Below are positions 34,116 to 43,060 of a stretch of DNA of 64,000 nucleotides, in pieces. Position 1 is the first letter of the stretch; every line of letters begins with the position of its first letter. The notes below the pieces were generated by a model. It was not told the origin of the DNA. It saw nothing but the letters and a program-made list of their open reading frames with translations, and ran no database searches. The position numbers and the translations under genes were made by a program. Origin of the DNA: Vibrio hepatarius (GTDB taxonomy: Bacteria; Pseudomonadota; Gammaproteobacteria; Enterobacterales; Vibrionaceae); contig NZ_JAHKPM010000017.1 in NCBI RefSeq assembly GCF_018860525.1, forward strand, positions 1-64,000, in the 5' to 3' direction.

Positions 34116-35707
34116 ACTACGCCTAATATTGATTCAAACATTTTTTTATCGCTTTCGATTACTTTCGACACAGATTGGTATATCTGTTGGTACTTAACCA
34201 TATTTAGTTCTTCCTCCTGCGTGTTGACACCGCTAAGATTAGCCCACCTCATTGAGGCAGTTTCTGTAATCGTTTTGTTTGTAGTGGCGTTTTGTTTTGC
34301 AGAAACATGGGTATTACCAATCGATACAAAAACATTTGATATTTCGTTATAAACTGTGTCTTTCACATCGTTGAATACTTTTGCATCTGAAACTTGAGCT
34401 AAGTTCTTTAAGTTATTTGTGTCCCCAAATGCTACAGGTAGCTTTGATGCGGCAGCAATGTCGTTTATATCAGAAGTTACTTTAGCTCCTCCTAGCATAT
34501 TCTGTAGAGGGTCAGCTAAAAACTTGTCTCCAGCAACCATTCCGCCTGTGGCATCAAATGTATACCCGAACGCTTCTATTGGAGAGGTGTTTGACGTTAT
34601 TGTTTTACCGGATGATTTGTCCGTTACTAAAAACCCGCTCGCAGATTTTTCAATCTCTATTGGGCCAGTAGTCAACTCAGACGCTTTTGATTGGTCTAAA
34701 GAAATGTTGAAATTTCCCGTGCCATTATTCTTGATGTTGGCTAAAGTATTAGAGTCTGGGATTGATATAAGATCTCCGCCAGATAATCCATCTTTAGTGT
34801 ATCCGAGTTTGTTCGCGTTGTTTAACTCAGAGAAGTATCCTACTAAGGCTTTTGATAAAGCTCTCTCAGATTCATTTATAATCTCTTCCCTAGCAGCTAA
34901 ATTACCACCAAGCGACCCACCGACCTTTTCTGGGTTTGTAAGCACATCACCGTTAATGGAAAGGTATAAATCATCGCCATATGAGCCAACTTCCGCTTTT
35001 ACCTCATAGCTTTTTAGCCCATCAACAAGGCTGTATCCGCCCGAAACTTTGACATCTACTACTCCGTTACTTCTTTCATTTACATCGATATCGACGAACT
35101 GACTCATTTGACCCAAAATAGTATCTCTTTGAGTTAAAAGGTTGTTGTCGTTCGCGGTTGAGGATAGACGTTTGTTTATTTCTACCAACTGCTTTGCTTG
35201 GCTTTCAAGAACCTTTGCGTTACTAACTAGCTCTGAATCAACTTGACTTCTGAACTCGTCAAGAGTTTCCTGCATTGAATTAGCATTCGATATTAATGAA
35301 TTTATTCTGCTAAGCAGCGAAGATCTTCCGCTCGAACTATCAGTAGTTGCTAATGAGTTTAATGCTTCAGTTATATCATCAACCCCGCCTAAGGTAGGGT
35401 TTTGTGCAGAACCGCTTGAGTCAGGAACGATTCCCGTTATGATTTTATCTACGCTTCCAGCAAATGACAGATATCTCTCGGAATAAGCACTGTTAGATGT
35501 TGCCGAGTGTAATTGCGAAGTAAGAAAGAAATTGTTCATCCTTTTTGCACTGACCGTCAAAAATCCAGAAGGGTCGCTTCCAAATACAACGGTACTTCTA
35601 GAATAATATGGATTGTCAGCATTATTGATATTCTGAGAAGATATGAGTGTTGCATATCTAAGTTGATTTAAGGCTACAGCAGAGCCATCAAGTAAATTCG
35701 TCCTCAT
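34112..35707 (-). CDS. flgK: FlgK, hook-filament junction protein
   Basis: FlgK is the first junction protein above the hook. The start at 35707 gives MRTNLLDGSAVALNQLRYATLISSQNINN, aligned with other FlgK N-termini. The N-terminal rod-type motif SQNINNADNPYYSR and the C-terminal SGVNTQEEELNMVKYQQIYQ, then SKVIES, are diagnostic. 531 aa. No clear ribosome site is visible upstream, and a terminator hairpin lies only 40 bp before it. Confidence 0.92.
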   Translation of the reverse strand: MRTNLLDGSAVALNQLRYATLISSQNINNADNPYYSRSTVVFGSDPSGFLTVSAKRMNNFFLTSQLHSATSNSAYSERYLSFAGSVDKIITGIVPDSSGSAQNPTLGGVDDITEALNSLATTDSSSGRSSLLSRINSLISNANSMQETLDEFRSQVDSELVSNAKVLESQAKQLVEINKRLSSTANDNNLLTQRDTILGQMSQFVDIDVNERSNGVVDVKVSGGYSLVDGLKSYEVKAEVGSYGDDLYLSINGDVLTNPEKVGGSLGGNLAAREEIINESERALSKALVGYFSELNNANKLGYTKDGLSGGDLISIPDSNTLANIKNNGTGNFNISLDQSKASELTTGPIEIEKSASGFLVTDKSSGKTITSNTSPIEAFGYTFDATGGMVAGDKFLADPLQNMLGGAKVTSDINDIAAASKLPVAFGDTNNLKNLAQVSDAKVFNDVKDTVYNEISNVFVSIGNTHVSAKQNATTNKTITETASMRWANLSGVNTQEEELNMVKYQQIYQSVSKVIESDKKMFESILGVV

Positions 35708-35744
35708 TTTTTTATTTAATATAATCGACACAAAAGATAAAACC

Positions 35745-35773
35745 AAAAAAAACCAGCACGGGTGCTGGCTTTT
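35745..35773 (-). terminator. Intrinsic terminator after fliC
   Basis: CCAGCAC (35753-35759) pairs with GTGCTGG (35762-35768), flanked by A and T runs. It makes flagellin its own transcription unit. Confidence 0.85.
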
Positions 35774-35791
35774 TCTGTTATTTGTCTAAGT

Positions 35792-36658
35792 TTACTGAAG
35801 TAGCTGTGAAACTTCTTCAACAGACTTGTTAGCTTGCGAAAGCATTGTTTGGCTCGTTTTAGCAAGCACCTTAGCTTTTGCTAACTCAGCAGTTTCAGTT
35901 GCGAAGTCAGTATCTTGTGCAGAGCTTAGAGTTTTGTCTAGGTTTTGCTTAGTACCTTCAAGGTTCTTAATTGAGAACTCGATACGGTTTTGAGAAGCAC
36001 CAATGTTAGCTCTGTCATCTGAGTATGATTTTGCTAATGCGACAAGTTTATCATGAACTACTGTCTTCCATTGGTCACCTGTAGCAACACTACCATCACC
36101 ATTAATATCACTTAGATTAAGAGCTGAAGCAGTAGCTCCATCTGCAATGATATCAGTTCTTGTTGTACCTTGTGGGCCAGCAACAACAACGTTGATTTGG
36201 TTATCAGTTCCTGTACCTACGTTGATAGCAGCAGATAGTGTGCCATCAAGAATAGCTTTGCCGTTGAACTCTGCGCCTGTTTCATTACGAAGAATCTCTG
36301 AGGCTAACTGATCAAACTCTTTTTGGATAAGAGCTGTGTCATCGCCTGTGTTGGTTCCGTTCTCTGCTTTATATGCAAGCTCATGCAATCGCGAAACTAG
36401 ATCTTGCTGTTGCTTGATTGCATTGTCAGCAGCTTGAATCATGTTGATTCCGTCGTTCGCATTCTTGATGAACTGAGCTGTTTTAGCTGAGCTGTTAGCA
36501 AGACGGTTAGCAAGGGCTGCACCCGAAACGTCATCTGCTGATTTGTTGATACGCAAACCTGTAGTCAGCTTCTCAGAAGAAGCCTGTACAGCTTGGTTAG
36601 CGCGACCGAGAGAGGTTGCTGCTTGGTTAGCGTTAAGGTTAGTAGTTATTGAAAGCAT
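35792..36658 (-). CDS. fliC: Flagellin
   Basis: Filament subunit, 288 aa, short for a Vibrio-type flagellin (about 375). The D0/D1 ends are intact: TNLNANQAATSLGRAN, GLRINKSADDVSGAALANRL, and the C-terminal RIEFSIKNLEGTKQNLDKT with ends at SVEEVSQLLQ. The middle has lost most of D2/D3. Only one flagellin gene is in the window. It has a 165-bp upstream gap and its own terminator. Exported by the gate encoded here, with FliS as likely chaperone. Confidence 0.95.
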   Translation of the reverse strand: MLSITTNLNANQAATSLGRANQAVQASSEKLTTGLRINKSADDVSGAALANRLANSSAKTAQFIKNANDGINMIQAADNAIKQQQDLVSRLHELAYKAENGTNTGDDTALIQKEFDQLASEILRNETGAEFNGKAILDGTLSAAINVGTGTDNQINVVVAGPQGTTRTDIIADGATASALNLSDINGDGSVATGDQWKTVVHDKLVALAKSYSDDRANIGASQNRIEFSIKNLEGTKQNLDKTLSSAQDTDFATETAELAKAKVLAKTSQTMLSQANKSVEEVSQLLQ

Positions 36659-36702
36659 TGTTATTTATTTTTGTTTTTATATTTTTCTTTGTAGCTGAAC
36701 AT

Positions 36703-36710
36703 TCGTCACA
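36703..36710 (-). promoter_or_regulatory. Candidate sigma-28 -10 element upstream of fliC
   Basis: TGTGACGA on the minus strand, 45-52 bases before the ATG, is a one-base variant of the TGTGTCGA seen before flgM and flgK. The rest of the 165-bp gap is very AT-rich with no other clear signal. Confidence 0.25.
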
Positions 36711-36823
36711 GCTCATTAATTCCTTAAATTATTTTTAGTGATTTTTTTGATGTAAAGTCAAATTATCAAAAGTGAAATTTCAATTAAATAAAAATGTCAA
36801 CAAAAACAAGATCATAGAAAAGG

Positions 36824-37882
36824 TTAATATTTAGTCTTTTCTTTTTCTTTATCTATTAGTGGTGTTGATGATATTTTTGTAACAGATTTGGAGGTAATGG
36901 TATGGGACAAAATTGAAACTCCCCTTACTCCATATTTATTTAGCACTTCTCTTTTTATTAGAGAAAGATAGTTTGCTATTTCTGGATTACTAGATGCTAT
37001 TCTAAGATTTATATTAGGGTTATTCCTTACATTTGAAACAGAGTCATCCCTATTTATTGTAATTATAATTTCACCAAGTATTGATGGCTTTATTTTTATT
37101 GTAATTGAACCATTGCTCACTCCAGAGGACTGAAACTCCCTAATCTCTGATTTTATCGTTTCCGATAAGTTATTCAATGTTGAGTTAGCTGAAGAAATGT
37201 AATTACCTGACGTTACCACTTCTCTGGTTGATATGCAGCTTCCCATATAGTCAGTATGGTTTACTTGATTAGTCTGCTTCTTAGATGATAAGAAATCATT
37301 ATCTAAATGTTTAGCTTGATTTTTATTTACATCCACTATCGCAGAATCTCTATCTATATTGTTAAGGTCAACTTTTTTATCGACTCCCGAAATTAACTCG
37401 TTTGAATTCTGGGGCTTTTGCTTTAAAACCTCAACATTTTGGGATTCACTTTTTCTTGGATCGTTGACCTTCCTTTCAGGAACATTCTCCACAGAAGTGC
37501 CTGAATAAAAAAGTATTTCTTTACCTATTATACGCTTCTCTTCACCTCTGTTACCGTGTTCCGATAGGAATCTCGTCGGTGTGTTCTCATCAACACCACC
37601 ATCGTCAATGCCTGCATTAACTATAGATTGATTTTTTACATTATGGTTAATTGAAGACGAAATTGAAGATGTTTGTGACTTTTCTGTGTCCAACTCTATT
37701 TCCGTAAGTTTATCGGTATCTTCATTTTTAGATTGGTCGATTAATTGTTTTTTATCTGTTTTACTATTAAATAGTGATATGAATTCATGGTTAGTAGACT
37801 TCTCGCCATTGCTTCTTTCAAAGTCGTTACTAACTTGACCAGTAGTTGTTTCTATCGCGTTAATGTTTTTGATGGCAATCAC
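36824..37882 (-). CDS. fliK: FliK-like hook-length control protein
   Basis: FliK is exported, measures the hook and triggers FlhB switching. 352 aa. The long N-terminal part is polar and low in hydrophobics (an unfolded ruler). The C-terminal domain has GSITIKIKPSILGEIIITIN, then NLRIASSNPEIANYLSLIKREVL and a Gly-Val segment, the FliK C-terminal signature (LxPxxLGxVxI). Divergent from fliJ with a 33-bp gap. Confidence 0.8.
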   Translation of the reverse strand: MIAIKNINAIETTTGQVSNDFERSNGEKSTNHEFISLFNSKTDKKQLIDQSKNEDTDKLTEIELDTEKSQTSSISSSINHNVKNQSIVNAGIDDGGVDENTPTRFLSEHGNRGEEKRIIGKEILFYSGTSVENVPERKVNDPRKSESQNVEVLKQKPQNSNELISGVDKKVDLNNIDRDSAIVDVNKNQAKHLDNDFLSSKKQTNQVNHTDYMGSCISTREVVTSGNYISSANSTLNNLSETIKSEIREFQSSGVSNGSITIKIKPSILGEIIITINRDDSVSNVRNNPNINLRIASSNPEIANYLSLIKREVLNKYGVRGVSILSHTITSKSVTKISSTPLIDKEKEKTKY

Positions 37883-37915
37883 TTTTTTGAGTAATGATAG
37901 GTAATTAAATTTATT

Positions 37916-38368
37916 ATGAACAGGGTAGCACTTAAAAAAAGAATCGAAATTCTTGAGATGTATAAAGGTAAGGTTGATGAGAAATCTGATTTAGCTAAGC
38001 ACTTATTTAATGAAACTAAGAGGAGAGTAGATTTATTGAAATTTAATGTTAGGGAGAGAGAGGAGCAGATAAGTAGCTTATCGTGTCATTTTAAAACTGG
38101 AGAAGTTGGTAAAGGACTTTTGGCTAACATTTATGGACACATAAGTAACATAGAGAGGGAATTAGTCTCTTTGAGATCTGACCTTGATGTCGCGCTAAAA
38201 GAATATAAAAGAAGGCTAGCTGATTACAAGAAGCTCAAGGTAAAGTCTATTGGTCTAGATGGTTTAATACAGAGGAATAAAAATCGAATATCCGAGCTTG
38301 ATTCTAATCAAGATCGGATATTCTTAGATGAGTGGGTATTACAGTCATCCTTAGCAAAACGTAAGTAA
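37916..38368 (+). CDS. fliJ: FliJ-like export ATPase stalk protein
   Basis: FliJ is a coiled coil inserted in the FliI hexamer. The 150-aa protein is nearly all charged helix with heptads (NRVALKKRIEILEMYKGK; ELVSLRSDLDVALKEYKRR) and ends with DEWVLQSSLAKRK, where FliJ has a conserved DE. Size and context fit. Sequence identity is weak, so it could be another coiled-coil protein. It overlaps the 3' end of the convergent gene by 18 bp. Confidence 0.6.
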   Translation: MNRVALKKRIEILEMYKGKVDEKSDLAKHLFNETKRRVDLLKFNVREREEQISSLSCHFKTGEVGKGLLANIYGHISNIERELVSLRSDLDVALKEYKRRLADYKKLKVKSIGLDGLIQRNKNRISELDSNQDRIFLDEWVLQSSLAKRK

Positions 38369-38887
38369 GTGCAATGTTTCTTCAGAGAGTTTTTTTGGCT
38401 TCATCTCATTGACCTTTATGGTGTAGAGGCCACTGGCTATTTTGACCTTTATATCAATTTCACTCAGATTGCACCTTCTAATCTCTTTTGATAAAAAGGA
38501 ATCTGAACCGTAGATGCTATCAATTTCTATCTTACTTACTTTTTTTCTGAGAACGACAACAGACTCTCCTACACCAGACAAAGAGCTGTTAATAAGCTTA
38601 TTTATCTCAGATGCACTAATCTCCTCTAATGGTTTATCAATACTCGAAAATAAAGAAAAAAAGTTGTTGTGATTATCTGTTTGCTTTAATGATATTGAGT
38701 ATTTATTAGTGCTTTTTTCATCTGCATTCTTTGACACTAACAGTTTACTCACTTCTCCATCATCTTCACGCTGATAAGAGACTCCATCTATATAGTTAGT
38801 TACAGTAATATTATCTTGTGCTTGGGCGAAATTTAAGCTTGCAGCCGATATTGTTGCTGAAATAAACAGACTAATTAATCTTTTCAT
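38351..38887 (-). CDS. Secreted protein of unknown function, 178 aa
   Basis: The ATG at 38887 gives a signal peptide (MKRLISLFISATISAASLNFAQA). The mature protein is beta-rich with Cys in RRCNLSE and at the C-terminal LTFC. No family is recognised. The first codons overlap the end of the Sel1-like gene, implying coupling. A flagellar or envelope accessory role is possible from position only. Confidence 0.5.
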   Translation of the reverse strand: MKRLISLFISATISAASLNFAQAQDNITVTNYIDGVSYQREDDGEVSKLLVSKNADEKSTNKYSISLKQTDNHNNFFSLFSSIDKPLEEISASEINKLINSSLSGVGESVVVLRKKVSKIEIDSIYGSDSFLSKEIRRCNLSEIDIKVKIASGLYTIKVNEMKPKKLSEETLHLLTFC

Positions 38888-39773
38888 TGCCAAGTATTTT
38901 CTCAATAGAATTTGCCAAGGTTAAGTCTTGAGGTACACCAAAACGACCAAATTTCAGTATCATGGCAGCTCTCGGGAGAAGCTCTCCGTTGTACCCCATA
39001 TCAATCGATCTCTTGATCATTACTGGAAATTGAGCCTTGTGCTTTTGTGATGAGAATTTATCTATCTCTGCTTTTGTAAGCTGTAAGAATGCAAGTTCAG
39101 CCATCGCATCGGTGCTGCCTAGAAATACAGCAGAGTTAAGGTAAGATTCAGCATTTTTGATTGTTGTATTACTTTTTCCAATAGCAAGTTCTACTTTGGA
39201 TAAACTGATTAATTTTTCAGTTGTTTCTGGTAACATTTCCAAGAACTTCCTTGCTTTAAGCTGATCTCTTGTGTTCTCTAAAGATAAGTAGTATCTGGAA
39301 ATTCTATAAATAGAATCAATATCTTTGTTCTTAGCTAGATAAACAATGAATTGCTCCAACTCCTTGTCTTTCTTCTTTAGGAAGTCACCAATTTCTATAA
39401 GTTTTCTTGCAGTATCTACAGATTTGCTTTCAAAAAATAGGTCTTTTAGTGCAGCATAAGCTTCATGCCTATCAAAAAACTCTGATTTAGAATCCATAAG
39501 GATCTCTGACTTTATTTCTAAAGCTTGAGCATATTGCATGCCTAACTCAGGCTCACTTAAAATTGACTCGATAACCTTTAAGCTCTTGGCGTAATCTTGT
39601 CTGATATAATGCATTCTTGCATCGTCAGCATCTTCAGAACTAGCAACATATGTAAATCCCCCAACAGCTAATACACCGATAAATGAAGCAATTAGGATAT
39701 TACTCTTAAGCGATCCCCTTTTTCTTAAATTGTTGTCGTCCCAGCTATCTTCAAACTTGTCTGATTTTTTCAT
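38871..39773 (-). CDS. Membrane-anchored TPR/Sel1-like protein, 300 aa
   Basis: Polar N-terminus, one TM segment (25-45, ILIASFIGVLAVGGFTYVASS), then a helical periplasmic domain with repeated pairs such as DYAKSLKVIESIL, NAESYLNSAVFLGSTDAMAELAFLQ and AAMILKFGRFGVPQDLTLA, the latter resembling Sel1 repeats. Vibrio MotX is also a Sel1-repeat protein, but it is secreted and has a different start, so the parallel is loose. It sits upstream of a secreted protein gene. Confidence 0.5.
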   Translation of the reverse strand: MKKSDKFEDSWDDNNLRKRGSLKSNILIASFIGVLAVGGFTYVASSEDADDARMHYIRQDYAKSLKVIESILSEPELGMQYAQALEIKSEILMDSKSEFFDRHEAYAALKDLFFESKSVDTARKLIEIGDFLKKKDKELEQFIVYLAKNKDIDSIYRISRYYLSLENTRDQLKARKFLEMLPETTEKLISLSKVELAIGKSNTTIKNAESYLNSAVFLGSTDAMAELAFLQLTKAEIDKFSSQKHKAQFPVMIKRSIDMGYNGELLPRAAMILKFGRFGVPQDLTLANSIEKILGNEKIN

Positions 39774-39827
39774 TCTTTTTTTTTATAATAAGGATTTATT
39801 CGTTTAAATTAAAGTAAGCACCAAGCG

Positions 39828-40286
39828 CTACTGCCTTGAGTGTCTTTGGGTGCAGATATCTATGTAATATGCAATGTTATCTGCAAGTTCCTCTATGATT
39901 AAATCGTCAATCCAGACACCAAAGTCTCCTTCAAATTTTGCTCTATAGGCGAGTTTAAATGCTCTAATGGCATGTTGTATTGGCGCTTTGATATACTCAG
40001 GGTAATATAGGTATCGGATATCCTCTCCACCATGAAGCTCAAATCCATATGAATTATCCATACACGGCTTTATGTTATGGATCATACTCAGTAAATTAGA
40101 CTCGATAGAGGCAGACACTAAATCACAGAGAAATGACAAAGCTATTATCTTGTCTTTATCTTCTATATCGTATGTTGCTATCGTTTGCGTAAGTGATGCG
40201 GACATTCCGTCCCTAATTTCTTTAGGGTAACTTTGAAGTCGGCTATTAAAAGCAGCCTTACTCGAAAGTAGCTGGTAGTTACACAT
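39828..40286 (-). CDS. Hypothetical protein in the sirtuin-like cassette, 152 aa
   Basis: Soluble, largely helical, with Cys in MCNYQ, FLCDLV, KPCMDN and DICTQ. No domain is recognised. Its start overlaps the stop of the sirtuin-like gene by one base, so it is the third gene of a three-gene operon. It lies in the middle of the flagellar region but resembles no flagellar protein. Confidence 0.5.
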   Translation of the reverse strand: MCNYQLLSSKAAFNSRLQSYPKEIRDGMSASLTQTIATYDIEDKDKIIALSFLCDLVSASIESNLLSMIHNIKPCMDNSYGFELHGGEDIRYLYYPEYIKAPIQHAIRAFKLAYRAKFEGDFGVWIDDLIIEELADNIAYYIDICTQRHSRQ

Positions 40287-41026
40287 TAAAAGAACCTTTC
40301 TGCATCTTTATCTTTGAAGGTGGATGCTAAGTATTCTAAGAACTCTTTGGCATCCTCTCTTACCACCAAGTCTGCTTGGTCGTCCATGTATGTTTCTGTT
40401 GGGTTCACAACACATTTAAACACAGGATCTTTAGCAGCACTTCTGATAAGGGCACGGTTATAGATGCTCTCTACAACTGGGCAGTTCCCTGAACATCCAA
40501 GGAAAATTACACTCCTTACTTCTTGCTTTTCTATGAATTGCTCCAATTCATCTACGACCTCTCTGAACGGTTGGTAGTTTTCTGACATTGGTACAAATGC
40601 AGGCATTAAGTTATCTGTATCACCTCTAGTTTTAACATCTTTTACAATGCCTGTGTTTATACATACACCTTTATGTAGAAGCCCATTTAGGTTTATTGTT
40701 ACAGTGTTCTTACTGCAATCTCCGACATCGGCGGTTATAGATGTGTTCAGTATATAAAAGCTCGCTAAATCAATTAGCGCTGTCTCGCTTACATAATTGG
40801 TGTAATTTGATATAAATGGAACCTTAACAGGGTCAATTCCTGAATCTAAAAGATTATGCCATGACTCCATTACTTCATTAATTGAGTCTGAGTATAGTGA
40901 TTTAATAGCATCGTTTTTCCACAAAACGATATCTTTATAATCAATACCTTGTCCGATCACAAAAATGGTTGATGCACTTCTGTTTAGGTGTTTCTTCAGA
41001 TTATTTAGTTGTTCGCTATTTATCAT
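40286..41026 (-). CDS. Degenerate sirtuin (Sir2)-like protein
   Basis: Sirtuins use NAD to deacylate proteins, and Sir2 domains also act as NADases in phage defence. The 246-aa protein has the sirtuin C-terminal pattern: PAFVPMSENYQPFREVVDEL, SVIFLGCSGNCPVVESIY (for GTSLxVxP), VVNPTET (for INxEPT) and DDQADLVVREDAKEFLEYL. The N-terminal GAGxSxxSGIPxFR motif is reduced to VIGQGIDYKD, and the catalytic LHG is INLNGLLHKG, with Asn for His. Deacylase activity is therefore doubtful. Its flanking genes overlap on both sides. Confidence 0.5.
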   Translation of the reverse strand: MINSEQLNNLKKHLNRSASTIFVIGQGIDYKDIVLWKNDAIKSLYSDSINEVMESWHNLLDSGIDPVKVPFISNYTNYVSETALIDLASFYILNTSITADVGDCSKNTVTINLNGLLHKGVCINTGIVKDVKTRGDTDNLMPAFVPMSENYQPFREVVDELEQFIEKQEVRSVIFLGCSGNCPVVESIYNRALIRSAAKDPVFKCVVNPTETYMDDQADLVVREDAKEFLEYLASTFKDKDAERFF

Positions 41027-41447
41027 TTTTGAGTAACCTGAATATTTTCTTTGTATGTTGTGTTACATATTCCTTAGATAAGGAGTGTAGCTCCTCTGTG
41101 CTTGAATATTCAAACTGAGTAGCATCCAAATCATAAAGATTTAAGCCTAATTGCAACGCTGCTTCTGTAAAACATTTATAACATTCTAAGTAATCATGGT
41201 TTTCTGCATGATAACCAGCTTGATATATAAGCAAGGTTGCTATGGCTGTATTTTTATTTGGATTACTTACAGGTTGTTCATCATAATTTTTTTTAAGCTC
41301 TTTGAGGTTTTGTGTATTCTCAATACACTTAATGCAAATTATGGCGGCTGAAGTGATATGAAGAATTGCTTCACCTAGTTCATTTTCAGCAAACCTTGCT
41401 GACGCTGCGTGATATTCTTTAAGAATGTCATTCGAAGTTTCTCTCAT
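41016..41447 (-). CDS. Hypothetical helical protein in the sirtuin-like cassette, 143 aa
   Basis: First gene of the three-gene operon. It is all-helical with possible TPR-like pairs (AENELGEAILHITSAAIICIK; YQAGYHAENHDYLECYKCFTEAA). No specific family is recognised. A flagellar chaperone is conceivable, but nothing in the sequence supports it. Overlaps the sirtuin-like gene by 11 bp. Confidence 0.5.
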   Translation of the reverse strand: MRETSNDILKEYHAASARFAENELGEAILHITSAAIICIKCIENTQNLKELKKNYDEQPVSNPNKNTAIATLLIYQAGYHAENHDYLECYKCFTEAALQLGLNLYDLDATQFEYSSTEELHSLSKEYVTQHTKKIFRLLKNDK

Positions 41448-41505
41448 TAAGAATTAACCTTTTTAGTAAACCTAAGTTTTTAATTAAAATTACAATAGAA
41501 CAAAA

Positions 41506-42291
41506 ATGAAAAAAATCGCAATATTACTATCGTTGGCTTTTGCTTCCTCTGCAATAGCGAGTACAAACACGATTAAGGAACAACTACCAAAAGAAACCTA
41601 TGACGCTCTAGCTCAATACTATCCTGTTGAAGCACTTGCTTCTCACGATGGAATACATCTTGAGAGTAAGTTTTCATTGAAATCAAACTTCTATGTACTA
41701 AGCCTCAATGACTCTGTGTTAGCTATATCTGAAGATGGTAAGTACATCCTTGGTGGTGACGTTGTTAATATGCAGGACAAGGTGAATCATCTAGAGCAAG
41801 CAAAAGATCAGTCTCGCAAGAGAATTGTTAGCTCATTAACGGATGATCAATTTGTCGAATATCCGTCTAAACTAGCAGAGTCTAAAGGTGTTTTATATAT
41901 CTATTCAGATGTTACTTGTGGGTACTGCCAAAGATTTCACGAGGAGTATGAAGAGATAAACGAAGCTGGTTACGATATCAAAGTAGTTCCATTTGTAAGA
42001 AATGTTGGCGCTCCTAACTTTGAGCAATCTAGAGTGTACAAAAATACAGTTGCAATGATGTCTGTTCAGGATCAGGCTAAGAAAAGAGAGATTCATGACC
42101 AGTTGATGTTGGGAGATAGTGTTGACCACTCAGACAATAATACTGTTGGTGTAAATGCTGTCAAAAGCGGCATCGAGACTGGTGTAGGGGTTGGCTTACA
42201 AGGCACCCCTCACTTAGTTTTCGATGACGGAAGAGCAGTTTCTGGCTATGTTACAGCTTCAAGCTTGCTCCAACTTTTATCTGAAAAGTAA
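41506..42291 (+). CDS. dsbC: DsbC-like disulfide isomerase
   Basis: DsbC reshuffles wrong disulfides in the periplasm. 261 aa. Signal peptide (LSLAFASSAIA), a dimerisation domain, then the thioredoxin fold with active site CGYC in YSDVTCGYCQRFH (~137-149) and the cis-proline loop GTPHLVFDDGR. The family's recJ/xerD context is absent. Likely clients here are P-ring FlgI and the Cys-containing secreted proteins near the sec genes (inference). Plus-strand gene inside a minus-strand flagellar block. Confidence 0.88.
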   Translation: MKKIAILLSLAFASSAIASTNTIKEQLPKETYDALAQYYPVEALASHDGIHLESKFSLKSNFYVLSLNDSVLAISEDGKYILGGDVVNMQDKVNHLEQAKDQSRKRIVSSLTDDQFVEYPSKLAESKGVLYIYSDVTCGYCQRFHEEYEEINEAGYDIKVVPFVRNVGAPNFEQSRVYKNTVAMMSVQDQAKKREIHDQLMLGDSVDHSDNNTVGVNAVKSGIETGVGVGLQGTPHLVFDDGRAVSGYVTASSLLQLLSEK

Positions 42292-42307
42292 ATCAACGAC
42301 ATATAAA

Positions 42308-42332
42308 AAAGGGAGCTTCATGCTCCCTTTGT
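42308..42332. terminator. Bidirectional terminator between dsbC and motB
   Basis: AAAGGGAGC (42308-42316) pairs with GCTCCCTTT (42322-42330), loop TTCAT. It serves both convergent genes and differs from the terminator at 1584 by only one base in the core. Confidence 0.85.
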
Positions 42333-42334
42333 TG

Positions 42335-43057
42335 TTATTTTTCGCCCTTTAACTTATCAAACTTTGTGTAAGTTACGTTCTTGCCATAGATTTTATGGGG
42401 TGCAGAAGAATATGACATGTACAGTTCAACTCTCCTGTTTTTTTGCCTTGCATCCTTACTGTTTCCGCTGTCGTCAGGGTTTAACAGACCTTCACCATGA
42501 ATAGTTACTCTATTGCTAGTTACTCCGCCGTTTATAACAGCTCTTGCTGCTTCTGTTGACCTCATGACAGAAAGAAGAAGGTTATTTTCTATTGCTGAGC
42601 CATATCTAACAGGTATGTTGTCAGTATATCCGTATATGTGATAAAAAAGCCCAGTATGCTCAGTTTCTTTGGCTAAGGTGGTCAGAGCGTGGCTTGCTTT
42701 TGGTTTAAGGTTTTCTGAACCTGACTCAAAGAGTGAGGCTGAATCAAACTTGATTACTATTCCTCTAGAGTTTTTTTCCATGGTTACCAGAATCCCTTGC
42801 TCGTCTAAGATTTCTTTAATCTCTTCAAAAATGGTATCTAGTAATGCCATTTTTTGCTCTTTGTTTACGTGTTCTCCCTTAAAATAGTCTGCTAGCTCCT
42901 GCTGACTTTGTTGATCTTGCTGGCCTATAGCCCAAAGTGCAAAAAATGTTATCATCAGTGCACACATGAAGTCAGCTAAAGCGATTTTCCATCCACCTCC
43001 AGCCTCTTCAGCTTGTACACCTCTTTTCTTTTTACGTATAACTAAATCGTCCAACAC
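42335..43057 (-). CDS. motB: MotB, flagellar stator subunit
   Basis: MotB anchors the stator to the wall and carries the ion-binding Asp. 240 aa. GWKIALADFMCALMITFFALW (22-42) has the critical Asp at the start of the TM. The OmpA-like domain shows YGYTDNIPVRYG, RSTEAARAVI and RQKNRRVELY. It is shorter than E. coli MotB (308). It follows motA by 3 bp. Whether it uses protons or sodium cannot be read from the sequence with confidence. Confidence 0.94.
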   Translation of the reverse strand: MLDDLVIRKKKRGVQAEEAGGGWKIALADFMCALMITFFALWAIGQQDQQSQQELADYFKGEHVNKEQKMALLDTIFEEIKEILDEQGILVTMEKNSRGIVIKFDSASLFESGSENLKPKASHALTTLAKETEHTGLFYHIYGYTDNIPVRYGSAIENNLLLSVMRSTEAARAVINGGVTSNRVTIHGEGLLNPDDSGNSKDARQKNRRVELYMSYSSAPHKIYGKNVTYTKFDKLKGEK

Positions 43058-43060
43058 CTC

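Noticed and set aside
38871..39773. MotX identity for the Sel1-like protein
   Set aside because: It has an uncleaved TM anchor and only loose repeats. The length and start do not fit MotX.
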